A stretch of DNA of 64,000 nucleotides from an uncultured Lachnospiraceae bacterium. GTDB taxonomy: Bacteria; Bacillota; Clostridia; Lachnospirales; Lachnospiraceae. The stretch lies in assembly GCA_910578175.1 (NCBI GenBank), contig CAJTPF010000011.1, forward strand, positions 6,671-70,670, in the 5' to 3' direction. Positions within the stretch are counted from its first letter, which is position 1; each line of letters opens with the position of its first letter. Both the position numbers and the translations under genes were made by a program. This document shows positions 52,540-62,222 of the stretch, piece by piece. The notes below the pieces were generated by a model. It ran no database searches and was not told the DNA's origin. It was given only the letters and a program-made list of their open reading frames with translations.

Positions 52540-53352
52540 TCAGTTCCCCGCACTCTCATATATCCGGATTCCCTTTTGGAATACCAGATATGCCACGCCG
52601 CAGAACACAACCGCAATCATCCATTCGATCCCGATGACCCCCGGATTGCTGCCGCTTCCGAAAAATCCTCCCATGCCCAGAAAATAACTGGCCGGCAGGT
52701 ACGCCACAAATGCAAACGGAACAATCCATGTAATGATAAACCGAATGGGTTTTGCATATATCTCTGAGGGATATTTTGCAAAATCCGCCATCTCATATGC
52801 GGTCTGCAAAAATGGTCCGCTGCATTTTACCCAGAACGCCAGCGAAGCAAAAAACAGCTTAATGGAGGTATAGATCAATGCCCCTGCCAGAACAGACAGA
52901 ATAAAAAAGAAAATATGTACGGCATCGATAATCACCACACCCTTCATCATGGAACGTACTATCAGAATACTTCCCACCAAAAGTTCTCCCAATGCATCCG
53001 GCTGCAGTTTTTCACCGATGATCTGAAATAAAACATTCATCGGGCGCAGCATATAGCGGTCAAAATCGCCGTTTATTACCATACGCCAGGCTACCATCCA
53101 GATATTATCCGTAAATAAATGGTCAATCCCTCTCGGAATCTGTGCAAATCCGTAAATAAAGATCAACTGGTCCAGTGTCCAGCCCTGCAATGTGGGAATC
53201 TGCTGAAACACCAGATAGAGAAATGCGATTCCCACGATCTGTGTGAAGAAAAAGCCGAATAACCCCATCAGAAAATCTACTTTTGACTGCATGATAACCT
53301 TAAAAAATTGAGAGATCAATACTTTGTATAATCTTAAATAACGTTTTATCAT
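52540..53352 (-). CDS. ABC-2 family permease (COG3694 type)
   Basis: The 270-residue permease has six membrane segments, with PRGIDHLFTDNIWMVAWRMV in a loop typical of COG3694. It pairs with the next permease and with the ATPase at 54232 in one leftward operon. Transport direction and substrate are not known; relatives export drugs or polymers. A GGAAGA site lies just upstream. Confidence 0.85.
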   Translation of the reverse strand: MIKRYLRLYKVLISQFFKVIMQSKVDFLMGLFGFFFTQIVGIAFLYLVFQQIPTLQGWTLDQLIFIYGFAQIPRGIDHLFTDNIWMVAWRMVINGDFDRYMLRPMNVLFQIIGEKLQPDALGELLVGSILIVRSMMKGVVIIDAVHIFFFILSVLAGALIYTSIKLFFASLAFWVKCSGPFLQTAYEMADFAKYPSEIYAKPIRFIITWIVPFAFVAYLPASYFLGMGGFFGSGSNPGVIGIEWMIAVVFCGVAYLVFQKGIRIYESAGN

Positions 53353-53394
53353 TCTTCCATTTTTCCTTTCTCTGAATTTAATGTTTCGGATGAT

Positions 53395-54213
53395 TCAGCC
53401 TCCCAGCACCACCAAACGTCTTGTAACCTTTCTCCAGATCAGACTTCCCAGCAAATACAGAAGGATCACCCATGCGGCCTGCCGTCCCAGAACAAAAGCC
53501 AGCTCTTTATGATCATATTTTCCCAGATATATCATAACCGGAGTATAGACCATAGAGGAAAACGGAAGAAAATCAAATACTTTCTGTACCACTCCCGGAA
53601 AAAAGCTGAGGGGTATCAGTTCTCCCGTCAGGAATTTTAAAAGGGCTTCTTTTACCATCATCAGACCAAAAATATATGTGGTGAAAAAAGCTATCATTCC
53701 AAAACAAAAATCAAACATTACAAAGATAAGAAAACTCATAAAACAACTGATCAGGTATAACAAAATATTTTCAATTTCCGTGACCGGCATTCCCAGACAT
53801 TTGTACTTATAAATTTCCAGTCCAATCCAGATAAATATTCCGGGCATCAGAAAACGATACACCATATCGCCTGTTGCCCTTATAATCAAGCTCATACGAT
53901 AATCAATAGGTTTGATCAGATTCATCGCCACATCTCCCTTGACCACATCATGGCTGACCCAGTCGGAAATCGAAATGGCTACGATGGAACTGGTTACATA
54001 AACCATAAAAACATAGACTACCATTTCATCTTTCGTCAGTCCGCCCAGTGAACCGCTGTCCGTACTTCCATAGATGGCCATCCACAGAAAATACATAATA
54101 AAAGAACTAAACAGACTGATAAACATAAACAGATAAAATGCACCCTTATATGCCATTTGACGCTTTAATTCATTGGCGGCAAAGGGAAGATAAATTTTCA
54201 GTTTCTTTCTCAT
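53395..54213 (-). CDS. ABC-2 family permease (COG4587 type)
   Basis: The 272-residue permease has about six membrane segments and the loop VSHDVVKGDVAMNLIKPIDYR typical of COG4587. It is the second membrane subunit of the transporter. The ATG at 54213 follows AAAGGA by nine bases; the GTG at 54231 is an alternative that would touch the ATPase stop. Confidence 0.85.
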   Translation of the reverse strand: MRKKLKIYLPFAANELKRQMAYKGAFYLFMFISLFSSFIMYFLWMAIYGSTDSGSLGGLTKDEMVVYVFMVYVTSSIVAISISDWVSHDVVKGDVAMNLIKPIDYRMSLIIRATGDMVYRFLMPGIFIWIGLEIYKYKCLGMPVTEIENILLYLISCFMSFLIFVMFDFCFGMIAFFTTYIFGLMMVKEALLKFLTGELIPLSFFPGVVQKVFDFLPFSSMVYTPVMIYLGKYDHKELAFVLGRQAAWVILLYLLGSLIWRKVTRRLVVLGG

Positions 54214-54231
54214 ATTATTATTTCCTTTCAC

Positions 54232-55254
54232 CTATTTCTTTTCATTGGTAATTCCATTATTATAGATCTGCTTTACAATCTCCGCCAGTTCCGTTTCCTG
54301 AATCTGAATATCCTGTACTTCCGTTATCTCCATAACCGCATGAATGACCTGGGGCACCTGAACCTTATGCTTATTAAATGTAATGGACAAAATATTTTGG
54401 TCCTGGTCCAGTTCCGTTTTACAATCTTCTTCCGGCACACCCAGTTTTTCTGCCAGATTCAGATTCAATGCCTCTTTGGAACGTTTTACTTCCATGGAAA
54501 TCTTCCTTCTGGTTCCATAGGTATCTTTCAGTACCTCCAAAGAACCGTCATATATTTTTCTGCCGTTATCAATAATTATGATGCGGCTGCATAGTTCCTC
54601 GATATCTCCGATATCATGAGTGGTCAGAATAACCGTTGTCTGATATTTTTCATTAATTTCTTTTATGGCCGCCCGGATATTATCCTTTACCACCAGGTCC
54701 AGTCCAATGGTTGGTTCATCCAGATACAGCACTTTGGGATTATGCAGCAACGCGGCTCCCAGATCGGCCCGCATTCTCTGCCCCAGGGATAAGGTACGCA
54801 CCGGACGTTCAAAAAACTCCGAAAGGTCCAGGACCTTGTTTAAAAACTCCATCTGCTTTTTGTAGTCTTCATCAGTTACATTGTAAATCTCTTTCAGAAT
54901 CGTAAACGACTCGCTCAGCGGCAAATCCCACCACAACTGTGTTCGCTGGCCAAATACAACGCCTATATTCTGTGCATTTGCTTTCCGGTTCCGGCTGGGA
55001 TCGATACCGTTGATCAGGCATTCCCCTTTGGTGGGCGCCAGAATTCCCGTCATCATCTTAATGGTAGTTGATTTGCCTGCACCATTACTTCCGATATATC
55101 CGACGATTTCTCCATCATCAATGGTAAAAGAAATATCCTCTACTGCTTTCTTTACGATCTTTTCATTGGAAAAAAGTCCTTTAATAGCTCCTTTTAATCC
55201 GGGATATTTCTTTGGTGAAACAAAATCTTTTCCAATATGTTTTACTTCTATCAT
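54232..55254 (-). CDS. ABC transporter ATP-binding protein (COG4586 type)
   Basis: The 340-residue ATPase has Walker A GSNGAGKS (55-62), the signature LSLGQRMRADLG, Walker B VLYLDEPTIGLD and the switch His in TTHDIGDIE. The length, with a C-terminal extension of about 100 residues, and the start with FVSPKKYPGLKGAIKGLFS match COG4586, whose partners are the two permease types found directly downstream. It completes a three-gene transporter. Confidence 0.92.
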   Translation of the reverse strand: MIEVKHIGKDFVSPKKYPGLKGAIKGLFSNEKIVKKAVEDISFTIDDGEIVGYIGSNGAGKSTTIKMMTGILAPTKGECLINGIDPSRNRKANAQNIGVVFGQRTQLWWDLPLSESFTILKEIYNVTDEDYKKQMEFLNKVLDLSEFFERPVRTLSLGQRMRADLGAALLHNPKVLYLDEPTIGLDLVVKDNIRAAIKEINEKYQTTVILTTHDIGDIEELCSRIIIIDNGRKIYDGSLEVLKDTYGTRRKISMEVKRSKEALNLNLAEKLGVPEEDCKTELDQDQNILSITFNKHKVQVPQVIHAVMEITEVQDIQIQETELAEIVKQIYNNGITNEKK

Positions 55255-55374
55255 ATAAAATCTCCTTCCGCTGTCCGAACCATTGCTGTATTTTCATGAC
55301 TTCTTCCGTCATATATCTTTTGTTCCACATTAGCTTACCATAATTTCTTTTCATTTGTAAATCCCGATTTTTGT

Positions 55375-55414
55375 TATAAAAAAACAGGAGACAGAAAAAT
55401 CTTCTGCTCCCTGT
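55375..55414 (-). terminator. Rho-independent terminator of the helicase-nuclease gene
   Basis: On the minus strand a stem of about 12 pairs (ACAGGGAGCAGAA with its imperfect complement) is followed by a run of seven T. It lies 18 bases after the helicase stop and separates it from the ABC trio. Confidence 0.85.
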
Positions 55415-55431
55415 ATTTTCAAACGGTTATT

Positions 55432-58400
55432 TTAATGACGGACAGAGAAATATCGTATTAATATTTCCTTAATATGATTATATCGTCTGGCATAGGAATT
55501 CTCTACCCGGATTAGCTGCAGATTATGGTCCCTGCAGATTTCATTCTTTTTTCTGTCCCGCTCCCGGACAACGGCATCCTCAAAATGTTCCTTTCCGTCC
55601 AGCTCGATGGCCAGTACCGGAATCTGCTGCCTGTTCATCTGCTCATATACTACAAAATCAAAGCGCCCGCTGTAAAACAGGTCGCTGTATGTATCATTGT
55701 TCTGAAATACCTGTGAAATCGCCACTTCTTTATAAACCACAAACCGGCTTTGGGATAACCACAGATTTTCCAAAGCATGATTCAGATTCTTTAAAAATGC
55801 TTCCTCTGTGGCAGAGCTGAAAGGTTTTACCCCTAATGCCCTGGAATTTGCTTTCTTCTGGGTTACCCTGGATTCTCCGTTTGTTTTCACATACCGGACC
55901 AGTTCATATAAATCATCATCTCCGTCATTCTGATGGAGTCTGGCCAGATTTTCGGTATTTGATAATACAATTAATTTGTCTTTTGCTCTGGAAGTTGCCA
56001 CATTAATTAATTCCTTGTTGTTTTTTAACCATTCATAAGTACCCGCCTGGGTCTGCTCCGTAATTGCCGTGGAAAACAGTACCACATCCTTTTCATCTCC
56101 CTGAAATGCATGTACCGTCCCACAGGTCACATGCCCCAGATGTTCCCTCTGAACGGCTTCTTCTATCAGTTTTTTCTGATTAACAAAAGGCGTTATCACT
56201 CCTATGGTCTTGTCACGGTTCATTCTGGCAAAATTCATGATTTCCTCTACCTCTGCCGGAGCCGTATTTTTATAATCCGTCTGGCTGTTCTTTACATCGA
56301 TATACATCAGCGGTTGTTCTTCCCTGCTGCCCGACTGAATCTGCAGTCTGGAATTATAATATTTCTGATTGTTAAACTCTATGATTTTCTTATGACACCG
56401 GTAGTGATAGTGCAGTAAAATTTCATCACTGACGGCATCGCAGGCAAGATATGTTTTGTATATGGAATTTTTCCGGTAATCATATTCCTCTGAAACATTA
56501 TATTTCTTCTTCAGTTTCTGATTCACCATTTCATCCAGAAGAATCACCGGATTTAACTGCTGGGGGTCTCCCACCAGCATCAGGCTTTCCCCGCGGATGA
56601 TGGGAACCAGGGATACCGCCGTATTGCACTGACTTGCTTCATCCATGATAACCATATCAAACACTGGCTCCGGTTCTCCCAGACGGTGGGCCGAAATACA
56701 GGTAGTTGCCAGTATCGGGAAAATTCTCTGCAATTTTTTAATATTTTCTCTTTTGCCCAGATATTTGTTAAACTCTTCCAATTGAACCTCTTCATCTTCC
56801 ATCAGGATAATATTTTTTAATTCCTGATTCTTCGGTTCATCCAGTCTCTTGATATATCTGGCGGATGTAAAATACAGATATTTTTTCAGTTCCTCCGTAT
56901 CATCTTCTAAAAGAGCCAGAGCCTCTTCATCCGTAATCGTCCCTGCTTCCCGGATTTTATTTTTTACCTGTTCCATCTGTCTTCCGCTTAAATCCGCCTG
57001 AAAAGGGAGCATCTGCATAGTGGGCTGACAGGTATTTTCAAATTCCAGCAGCCGGTCCAAAGTTTCTCCCCGCTCTTTCCAGTCCAGTAATTCTTCATAA
57101 CGTTTCAGCAGATTGGATAGTTTTTTAATCTTTTCAATCCTGTCCTCCCTGTTTCTGTCCAAAGTCGCCCCGTATATGGTAATACTCTTTGTCAGTTCAT
57201 ATATATCTTTCATATGAAGCAAAGCTTCCCTGACTTTTTCGGTATTGCCCAGACGAAGAATGGGAAACGGAATCTTCTTTCCCCGGTAACTGATATCCAG
57301 CAGTTTCTCAACCACGCCGTTAATCGGATGATTATTATAGGAAGCGAACAGTACTGTTTTTTCATTAAAAAATGCCGTCAGAATGGTATTGATTATGGTG
57401 TTGGTCTTTCCGGTTCCCGGCGGTCCCTGAATATAGGAAACCGGATATTTCATGGCATTATTGATGGCCAGAAGCTGGTCCAGATTAACCCGTTTATTGA
57501 TCAGTACAATAGGATAGGCTTTGGTACGTACCGGACGGTTCAGTAAATCCCCGAAAAACGCCCGGACCGGAACCGTAATCTCATTTTTATTGTACATATT
57601 GATAATGGCCTCATATTCCTTATGTAAATCCAGAATAATATCCATACCCATTCCTATGATATAGGGCATATCATCCACACCCATGACCTGTCTGTTATGC
57701 TTTGTCACGCAGTCCTTGATTTTTTCCTGATTCCGTTCAAAGTCTTTCAGCAGTTCATAATCCTCTGCATCCAGATATTTCCGCACATTCTCGGTTACGC
57801 CGTTCATTGTATATTCCGTACAAATCGTAATTTCACCGTCAGGCCGCAATACCCTCTGCTTTACATCCAAATCCAGCTTTCGATAGGCCAGTACATACAA
57901 ACCTTTTGCGGTATGGATACTGAGCACATTCATGCCTAATTGCTGTATCCTCAGTTTTCCGCTGTGTCTTTCCTGTCTTTCCGTTTTAAACTGAAAATTT
58001 TTTACAATAAATTTAAACTGCTCATCGCTTAACTCATACATTTCTCCCGCTAATTTTTCCCGGTCCAGAAAACGGACCAGTTCAAAATCAGAATAATAAG
58101 GAATGGTGTCCATACGATTACACCGTTCCAAATAATTCAAAATTTTCAGATTGGCAGCATTATCAAACAGACTTTTATATTTATGGGGGTTCAGATAAAT
58201 GTCCTGTACCAGTTTCTGATTTACCGGACAATAGGAACCCTCTACAATATTGGAAGAACGAATGGAATCGATATATATGGTATCAAAGGTGCCTGTGGTG
58301 AATTGTCCCAAATGCAGACCGTCCACGGCAAGCGTCCGCTTTCTCACATCCAGATTCCTGATTCCGATCCAGTATTTTGTAACTTCATCTTTTTTATTCC

Positions 58401-58467
58401 GGTACTCTATGCTCAGCCATTTTCCCTCATGAATGGCTCTGAAAATGTCACGGTAAATAGTATTCAT
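55432..58467 (-). CDS. SF1 helicase-nuclease with WYL-like N-terminus and DUF2726-like nuclease end
   Basis: The 1011-residue protein has three parts. Residues 1-80 look like a WYL-type domain (IFRAIHEGKWLSIEYRNK, then LAVDGLHLG and IDSIRSS). A superfamily 1 (Upf1/DNA2-like) helicase spans about 300-880, with Walker A GPPGTGKT near 350, Walker B VIMDEASQCN, VGDPQQLNPV and TVHAFQGDEKDVV. The C-terminal 100 residues read as a PD-(D/E)XK nuclease of DUF2726 type: GRFDFVVYEQ, then PVLAIELDGKEHF and RDRKKNEICRDHNLQLIRVE. It may cut or unwind foreign nucleic acid. It has its own terminator. The start at 58467 follows AAGGGA; a longer frame from 58536 lacks one. Confidence 0.85.
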   Translation of the reverse strand: MNTIYRDIFRAIHEGKWLSIEYRNKKDEVTKYWIGIRNLDVRKRTLAVDGLHLGQFTTGTFDTIYIDSIRSSNIVEGSYCPVNQKLVQDIYLNPHKYKSLFDNAANLKILNYLERCNRMDTIPYYSDFELVRFLDREKLAGEMYELSDEQFKFIVKNFQFKTERQERHSGKLRIQQLGMNVLSIHTAKGLYVLAYRKLDLDVKQRVLRPDGEITICTEYTMNGVTENVRKYLDAEDYELLKDFERNQEKIKDCVTKHNRQVMGVDDMPYIIGMGMDIILDLHKEYEAIINMYNKNEITVPVRAFFGDLLNRPVRTKAYPIVLINKRVNLDQLLAINNAMKYPVSYIQGPPGTGKTNTIINTILTAFFNEKTVLFASYNNHPINGVVEKLLDISYRGKKIPFPILRLGNTEKVREALLHMKDIYELTKSITIYGATLDRNREDRIEKIKKLSNLLKRYEELLDWKERGETLDRLLEFENTCQPTMQMLPFQADLSGRQMEQVKNKIREAGTITDEEALALLEDDTEELKKYLYFTSARYIKRLDEPKNQELKNIILMEDEEVQLEEFNKYLGKRENIKKLQRIFPILATTCISAHRLGEPEPVFDMVIMDEASQCNTAVSLVPIIRGESLMLVGDPQQLNPVILLDEMVNQKLKKKYNVSEEYDYRKNSIYKTYLACDAVSDEILLHYHYRCHKKIIEFNNQKYYNSRLQIQSGSREEQPLMYIDVKNSQTDYKNTAPAEVEEIMNFARMNRDKTIGVITPFVNQKKLIEEAVQREHLGHVTCGTVHAFQGDEKDVVLFSTAITEQTQAGTYEWLKNNKELINVATSRAKDKLIVLSNTENLARLHQNDGDDDLYELVRYVKTNGESRVTQKKANSRALGVKPFSSATEEAFLKNLNHALENLWLSQSRFVVYKEVAISQVFQNNDTYSDLFYSGRFDFVVYEQMNRQQIPVLAIELDGKEHFEDAVVRERDRKKNEICRDHNLQLIRVENSYARRYNHIKEILIRYFSVRH

Positions 58468-58584
58468 GTTAAAATCCCTTGTGTTATTTGATATTATTTT
58501 ATAAATTCTTTTTCTCGTCAAATCTTTTAATGTCACATTCTATTACAGATATTTTAACATAACTAAATATTTTTTCAAGGTGTT

Positions 58585-59943
58585 CTAATCTTTTCCTTCT
58601 GATTCCCGTATCTTTATCCCGGTATAATTTTTCTTATAAATTACATATGCCAGTCCCCCCGATATCAGTTCCGTAAAACCAAAGGCCAGCCAGACACCTT
58701 CCGCCTCCATCCATCTGCTGAAGATAAATGCTGCCGGTATAATGATAACAACATATCTTAACAACGAAATATATAACGACGGAACTCCTTTTCCCAACCC
58801 TTCCAGTGCGCCGGAACAGGTCACGGAAACAGCCGAAACGATAAATCCTAAACTAATCATATGCAGGGCAGTCACGCCGATTCGCACCGTCTCTGCATTG
58901 GAAGTAAATAAACCGATTAAAGTTTCAGGCATAAGCCATGACAAAGCGGTTCCTGCTGCCATAACTATCAGTGTCAGATTCATGGTCGTATGATATATTT
59001 TTTTTACACGCCCATATTCACCTGCCCCGTAATTATATCCGATCAGCGGCCGGATTCCCTGGATAATGCCGTTTGCGGTCAGATAAATAAAGGTCTGCAG
59101 TTTATAATACACCCCTAATACAAGAACATATTTTTCGGAAACTTCCGAAAGTATTCCATTTAATGCTGAAATCAACAGTGAAGGCAATGCCATATTAATT
59201 GTGGCCGGAATTCCTACCGAATACAGTTTTGCAATCACCTGTTTCTCCGGACGTATGCATTCCCGTTTTATTTTCACCGGTATCGGCCGTATTATATAAA
59301 ATGTCAGATACACAAAAAGTGAAACACATTGTCCGATTCCGGTGGCGTAAGCCGCGCCTGCAATACCCATGGCCGGAAAAAAACCGATTCCGAAAATCAT
59401 CAGCGGGTCCAGAATAATATTAACTATAAAACCGCACATCATACTAAACATGGATATCTTCATTTTTCCCACCGACTGAAAGATTTTTTCAAAGGATATT
59501 CCCAATGTAATGATTACCGAAAATACAAACGCCCGATTGGAATATATTAATGCCGATTCTATAATCTCATTATCAGATGTGAACATTCTTAAAAACCACG
59601 GCATTCCGCCGATACACAAAACCGTCAGCAGCACACCGTGTATCGTATTCAGTATAATTCCCTGTGTCACCGCCTGATCTGCCCGGTTTCTGTCATCTGC
59701 CCCCAGATAAAAGGCCGCGTTTACATTGATTCCAATCCCGAATCCCACCGCAATGGAATTGATGAGGTTTTGTACAGGATATACAAGCGCCAGAGCCGTC
59801 ATGGCCTCTTCGCTTAATTTTGCCACAAAAAAACTGTCAACAATATTATACAGTGAATTGACAGCCATGGAAATAACCATCGGCAGGGACATGGACAATA
59901 CCAGTGGCAGTACCTTCTTTTCCCGCATATATGTCTGATTCAT
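58585..59943 (-). CDS. MATE family efflux transporter
   Basis: The 452-residue protein has 12 membrane segments in the two-bundle MATE pattern, with LVLSMSLPMVISMAVNSLYN and SFFVAKLSEEAMTALALVYP early on. It exports drugs or metabolites using Na+ or H+. The ATG at 59943 follows GGAGAG; the open frame runs 40 codons further up through its own promoter and leader. It is distinct from the adjacent MATE gene. Its own promoter overlaps the end of that gene. Confidence 0.9.
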   Translation of the reverse strand: MNQTYMREKKVLPLVLSMSLPMVISMAVNSLYNIVDSFFVAKLSEEAMTALALVYPVQNLINSIAVGFGIGINVNAAFYLGADDRNRADQAVTQGIILNTIHGVLLTVLCIGGMPWFLRMFTSDNEIIESALIYSNRAFVFSVIITLGISFEKIFQSVGKMKISMFSMMCGFIVNIILDPLMIFGIGFFPAMGIAGAAYATGIGQCVSLFVYLTFYIIRPIPVKIKRECIRPEKQVIAKLYSVGIPATINMALPSLLISALNGILSEVSEKYVLVLGVYYKLQTFIYLTANGIIQGIRPLIGYNYGAGEYGRVKKIYHTTMNLTLIVMAAGTALSWLMPETLIGLFTSNAETVRIGVTALHMISLGFIVSAVSVTCSGALEGLGKGVPSLYISLLRYVVIIIPAAFIFSRWMEAEGVWLAFGFTELISGGLAYVIYKKNYTGIKIRESEGKD

Positions 59944-59971
59944 AAATTTCTCTCCTTTTACAACATTAAAA

Positions 59972-60002
59972 GCCACACAACTACGATTGGTAATTGTGTG
60001 GC
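59972..60002 (-). promoter_or_regulatory. Leader hairpin of the MATE gene
   Basis: A perfect nine-base stem, GCCACACAA / TTGTGTGGC, with a 13-base loop lies between the promoter (60054-60082) and the start codon (59943). It is followed on the leftward strand by TTTTAA. It could act as an attenuator or regulated terminator, as seen in leaders of other resistance genes. It may instead be a plain operator. Confidence 0.5.
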
Positions 60003-60053
60003 GAAAAAAGATTTCTCTTGAAAAATCCACTCCTGAAAAGGTTTTATGTTTAT

Positions 60054-60082
60054 AAAATAGCATAAATTTATCCGGTTGTCAA
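60054..60082 (-). promoter_or_regulatory. Promoter of the MATE gene, embedded in the end of the upstream gene
   Basis: On the minus strand a perfect TTGACA (60077-60082) and TATTTT (60054-60059) are 17 bases apart, with an extended -10 TGC. The -35 is read as Leu-Thr in the last codons of the upstream MATE gene. Confidence 0.65.
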
Positions 60083-61417
60083 ATCCTCCTCTTTCCGTTT
60101 ATATTGTTTTCTGATATAAAGCATTCCTGCCAGATCCGCCAGAAACCAGCCGACAGGAATGGACCACCAAATTCCCAGAACACCGATTGACGAAACGGAA
60201 GACAGCATATAAGCCAGCAGAACCCTGGTACCCAAAGATATTATCGTCAGAACAAGAGACATTTCCGGCTTTTCAATCCCCCGGCAGAATCCGTACAGTA
60301 AAAATAAAATTCCGATTCCGCAGTAAAAGCTTCCTTCAATTCTTAAATAATCCGCACCGATTCCTATAATCTCCTTCTTACTTCCGGTCACAAAAAGCCG
60401 CATCAGATAAGGCGCCAGAACAAAAATAACCGCTGATGCCATCAGGCAGAATGCCGTGGAAATCTTTACCGCCTGCCGTATGGCTTCCCTGACTCTCTCT
60501 TTTTTACCTCCGCCATGATTCTGGGAGACAAAAAGAGAAAATGCATTGCCGAACTCCTGTGCCGGCATATAGGCAATGGAATCAATCTTTACTGCCGCCG
60601 CAAATGCCGACATCACTGCCGCCCCAAAACTGTTTACCAGTCCCTGTATCATCAGAATCCCAAAATTCATGACCGACTGCTGAATACATGCCGCCGTGGA
60701 ATGACGTACGATTTCCGCCAGGATTTTCTTACGCACTATATAATTCTCCGGTCCCGGGCGCAGTTCCGGTTCCCGGACCCATACATAAACCGAGATACCG
60801 ATGCCGGATACCGCCTGTGCGATGACCGTTGCCAGCGCCGCACCTGCCACTCCCATGTTAAAGACCACCACAAATAAAAGGTCAAGCGATATATTCAGTA
60901 TCGCCGCAATTCCCAGAAAATACAAAGGAACAACGGAATTACCAATCCCCCGCAGTAAAAATGCAAAATAATTATAAAGAAATACAAAGAAAATTCCGCA
61001 GAAAATAATCCGCACATACTCCTTCATCAATCCATAGACCTCTGCCGGAACCTGCAGTATATGTAAAACCGATGAAATTCCGGCAAATGCCAGAACGTTT
61101 ATTACAATCGTGACAGCTGCAATAAACAGAAACGAGGCGGCCATGCAATCCTTCATTTTCCGTCTGTCATTTTTACCAAAGCAGACAGAAAAAACAGAGC
61201 CGCTACCCATACACAATCCAATGATAACAGAATTCAGAAAAGTCATCAGCGTGTAGGCCGAACCCACTCCTGCCAGGGCATCGGAGCCCAGATACCGGCC
61301 CACGATCAATGTATCCGCAATATTGTAGCATTGCTGCAGAAGGTTTCCCAATATCATGGGACCGGCAAATAACAGCATTGATTTGATTACACTTCCCTGT
61401 GTTAAATCCTTTTCCAT
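60068..61417 (-). CDS. MATE family efflux transporter
   Basis: The 449-residue protein has 12 membrane segments and a DinF/NorM-like start (LFAGPMILGNLLQQCYNIADTLIVG, then RYLGSDALAGVGSAY). It belongs to a different MATE branch from the neighbour at 58585. The ATG at 61429 stands directly on the AAAGGA site; the one at 61417 (MEKDLTQGS) is spaced 12 bases and is preferred. It overlaps the end of the methyltransferase, so both are likely translated from one mRNA. Confidence 0.9.
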   Translation of the reverse strand: MEKDLTQGSVIKSMLLFAGPMILGNLLQQCYNIADTLIVGRYLGSDALAGVGSAYTLMTFLNSVIIGLCMGSGSVFSVCFGKNDRRKMKDCMAASFLFIAAVTIVINVLAFAGISSVLHILQVPAEVYGLMKEYVRIIFCGIFFVFLYNYFAFLLRGIGNSVVPLYFLGIAAILNISLDLLFVVVFNMGVAGAALATVIAQAVSGIGISVYVWVREPELRPGPENYIVRKKILAEIVRHSTAACIQQSVMNFGILMIQGLVNSFGAAVMSAFAAAVKIDSIAYMPAQEFGNAFSLFVSQNHGGGKKERVREAIRQAVKISTAFCLMASAVIFVLAPYLMRLFVTGSKKEIIGIGADYLRIEGSFYCGIGILFLLYGFCRGIEKPEMSLVLTIISLGTRVLLAYMLSSVSSIGVLGIWWSIPVGWFLADLAGMLYIRKQYKRKEEDLTTG

Positions 61418-62115
61418 GACTGCTGCCATTCCTTTCTCTTTATTCCGTATACCCCGGCCTGAAGATTCGAAACCCAGAACACTTCCGCAGCCTCGAATCC
61501 GGCTGATTTTAAAAGCTCCAGATGTTCCGATAATGTGATCGGAAAATATGAAACGCCAAAGCGGTTTATATGCTCCTCACATTCTTCCCGGGTTTTCCCC
61601 CTGTGTAACTGAAATGTCTTCCATTTTTCCAGACCAAGCAGCTTTCCTTCTTCACTGAATGGTAAAAAGTTCTCAAATCCTATATAAATCCCATCTATCT
61701 TTAAAGCTGCATAATAGTTTTGCATTGCACGAATCTTATCCTCCTTCCGAAGATAATGATTCACCATGACTGATGTGACAACATCAAACTCGTTTATATA
61801 CGGCAAGTCCAGGATATTGCAGAGATTAAATTCTGATTTTGTTTCTCTGAACCGTTCCTTTGCTATTTCTATCATTTGAGGGGAAGAATCTGCAAATACA
61901 AATCTCTTTATATCAAAACCGGAAAATGCTGCTTCTGCCATTTTACCGGTTCCGCATCCCACATCCATCCAGGAAAGATCATCATTTTTATATACCTTGA
62001 GCAGATTTATGATTTCCCTGTAAAAATCCTGATAATACGGAAGCGTCTGCACTATTTTTTTGTCATACTCCGCCGGATCAAATGCGGAACGAATATTATT
62101 TGCCTGACCGGACAT
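61402..62115 (-). CDS. SAM-dependent class I methyltransferase
   Basis: The 237-residue enzyme has motif I DVGCGTG (51-57), the acidic FADSSPQMIEIAKERF and motif IV-like FDVVTSVMVNHYL. It is a small-molecule type; the acceptor is unknown. It precedes a MATE pump in the same operon, which could point to modification and export of one compound, an inference. It has its own strong promoter. Confidence 0.87.
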   Translation of the reverse strand: MSGQANNIRSAFDPAEYDKKIVQTLPYYQDFYREIINLLKVYKNDDLSWMDVGCGTGKMAEAAFSGFDIKRFVFADSSPQMIEIAKERFRETKSEFNLCNILDLPYINEFDVVTSVMVNHYLRKEDKIRAMQNYYAALKIDGIYIGFENFLPFSEEGKLLGLEKWKTFQLHRGKTREECEEHINRFGVSYFPITLSEHLELLKSAGFEAAEVFWVSNLQAGVYGIKRKEWQQSWKRI

Positions 62116-62165
62116 AAATACCGACTTCCTCTCTTCTGCCTGATAAAATCTCTAATTTCATCCAT

Positions 62166-62194
62166 ATTATAGGATAAAGCATGGAAATGGTCAA
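62166..62194 (-). promoter_or_regulatory. Promoter of the methyltransferase-MATE operon
   Basis: On the minus strand TTGACC (62189-62194) and a perfect TATAAT (62166-62171) are 17 bases apart, 50 bases before the methyltransferase start. Confidence 0.7.
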
Positions 62195-62222
62195 CAAACA
62201 TTCCGGTTTCAGACCGCTGTCC

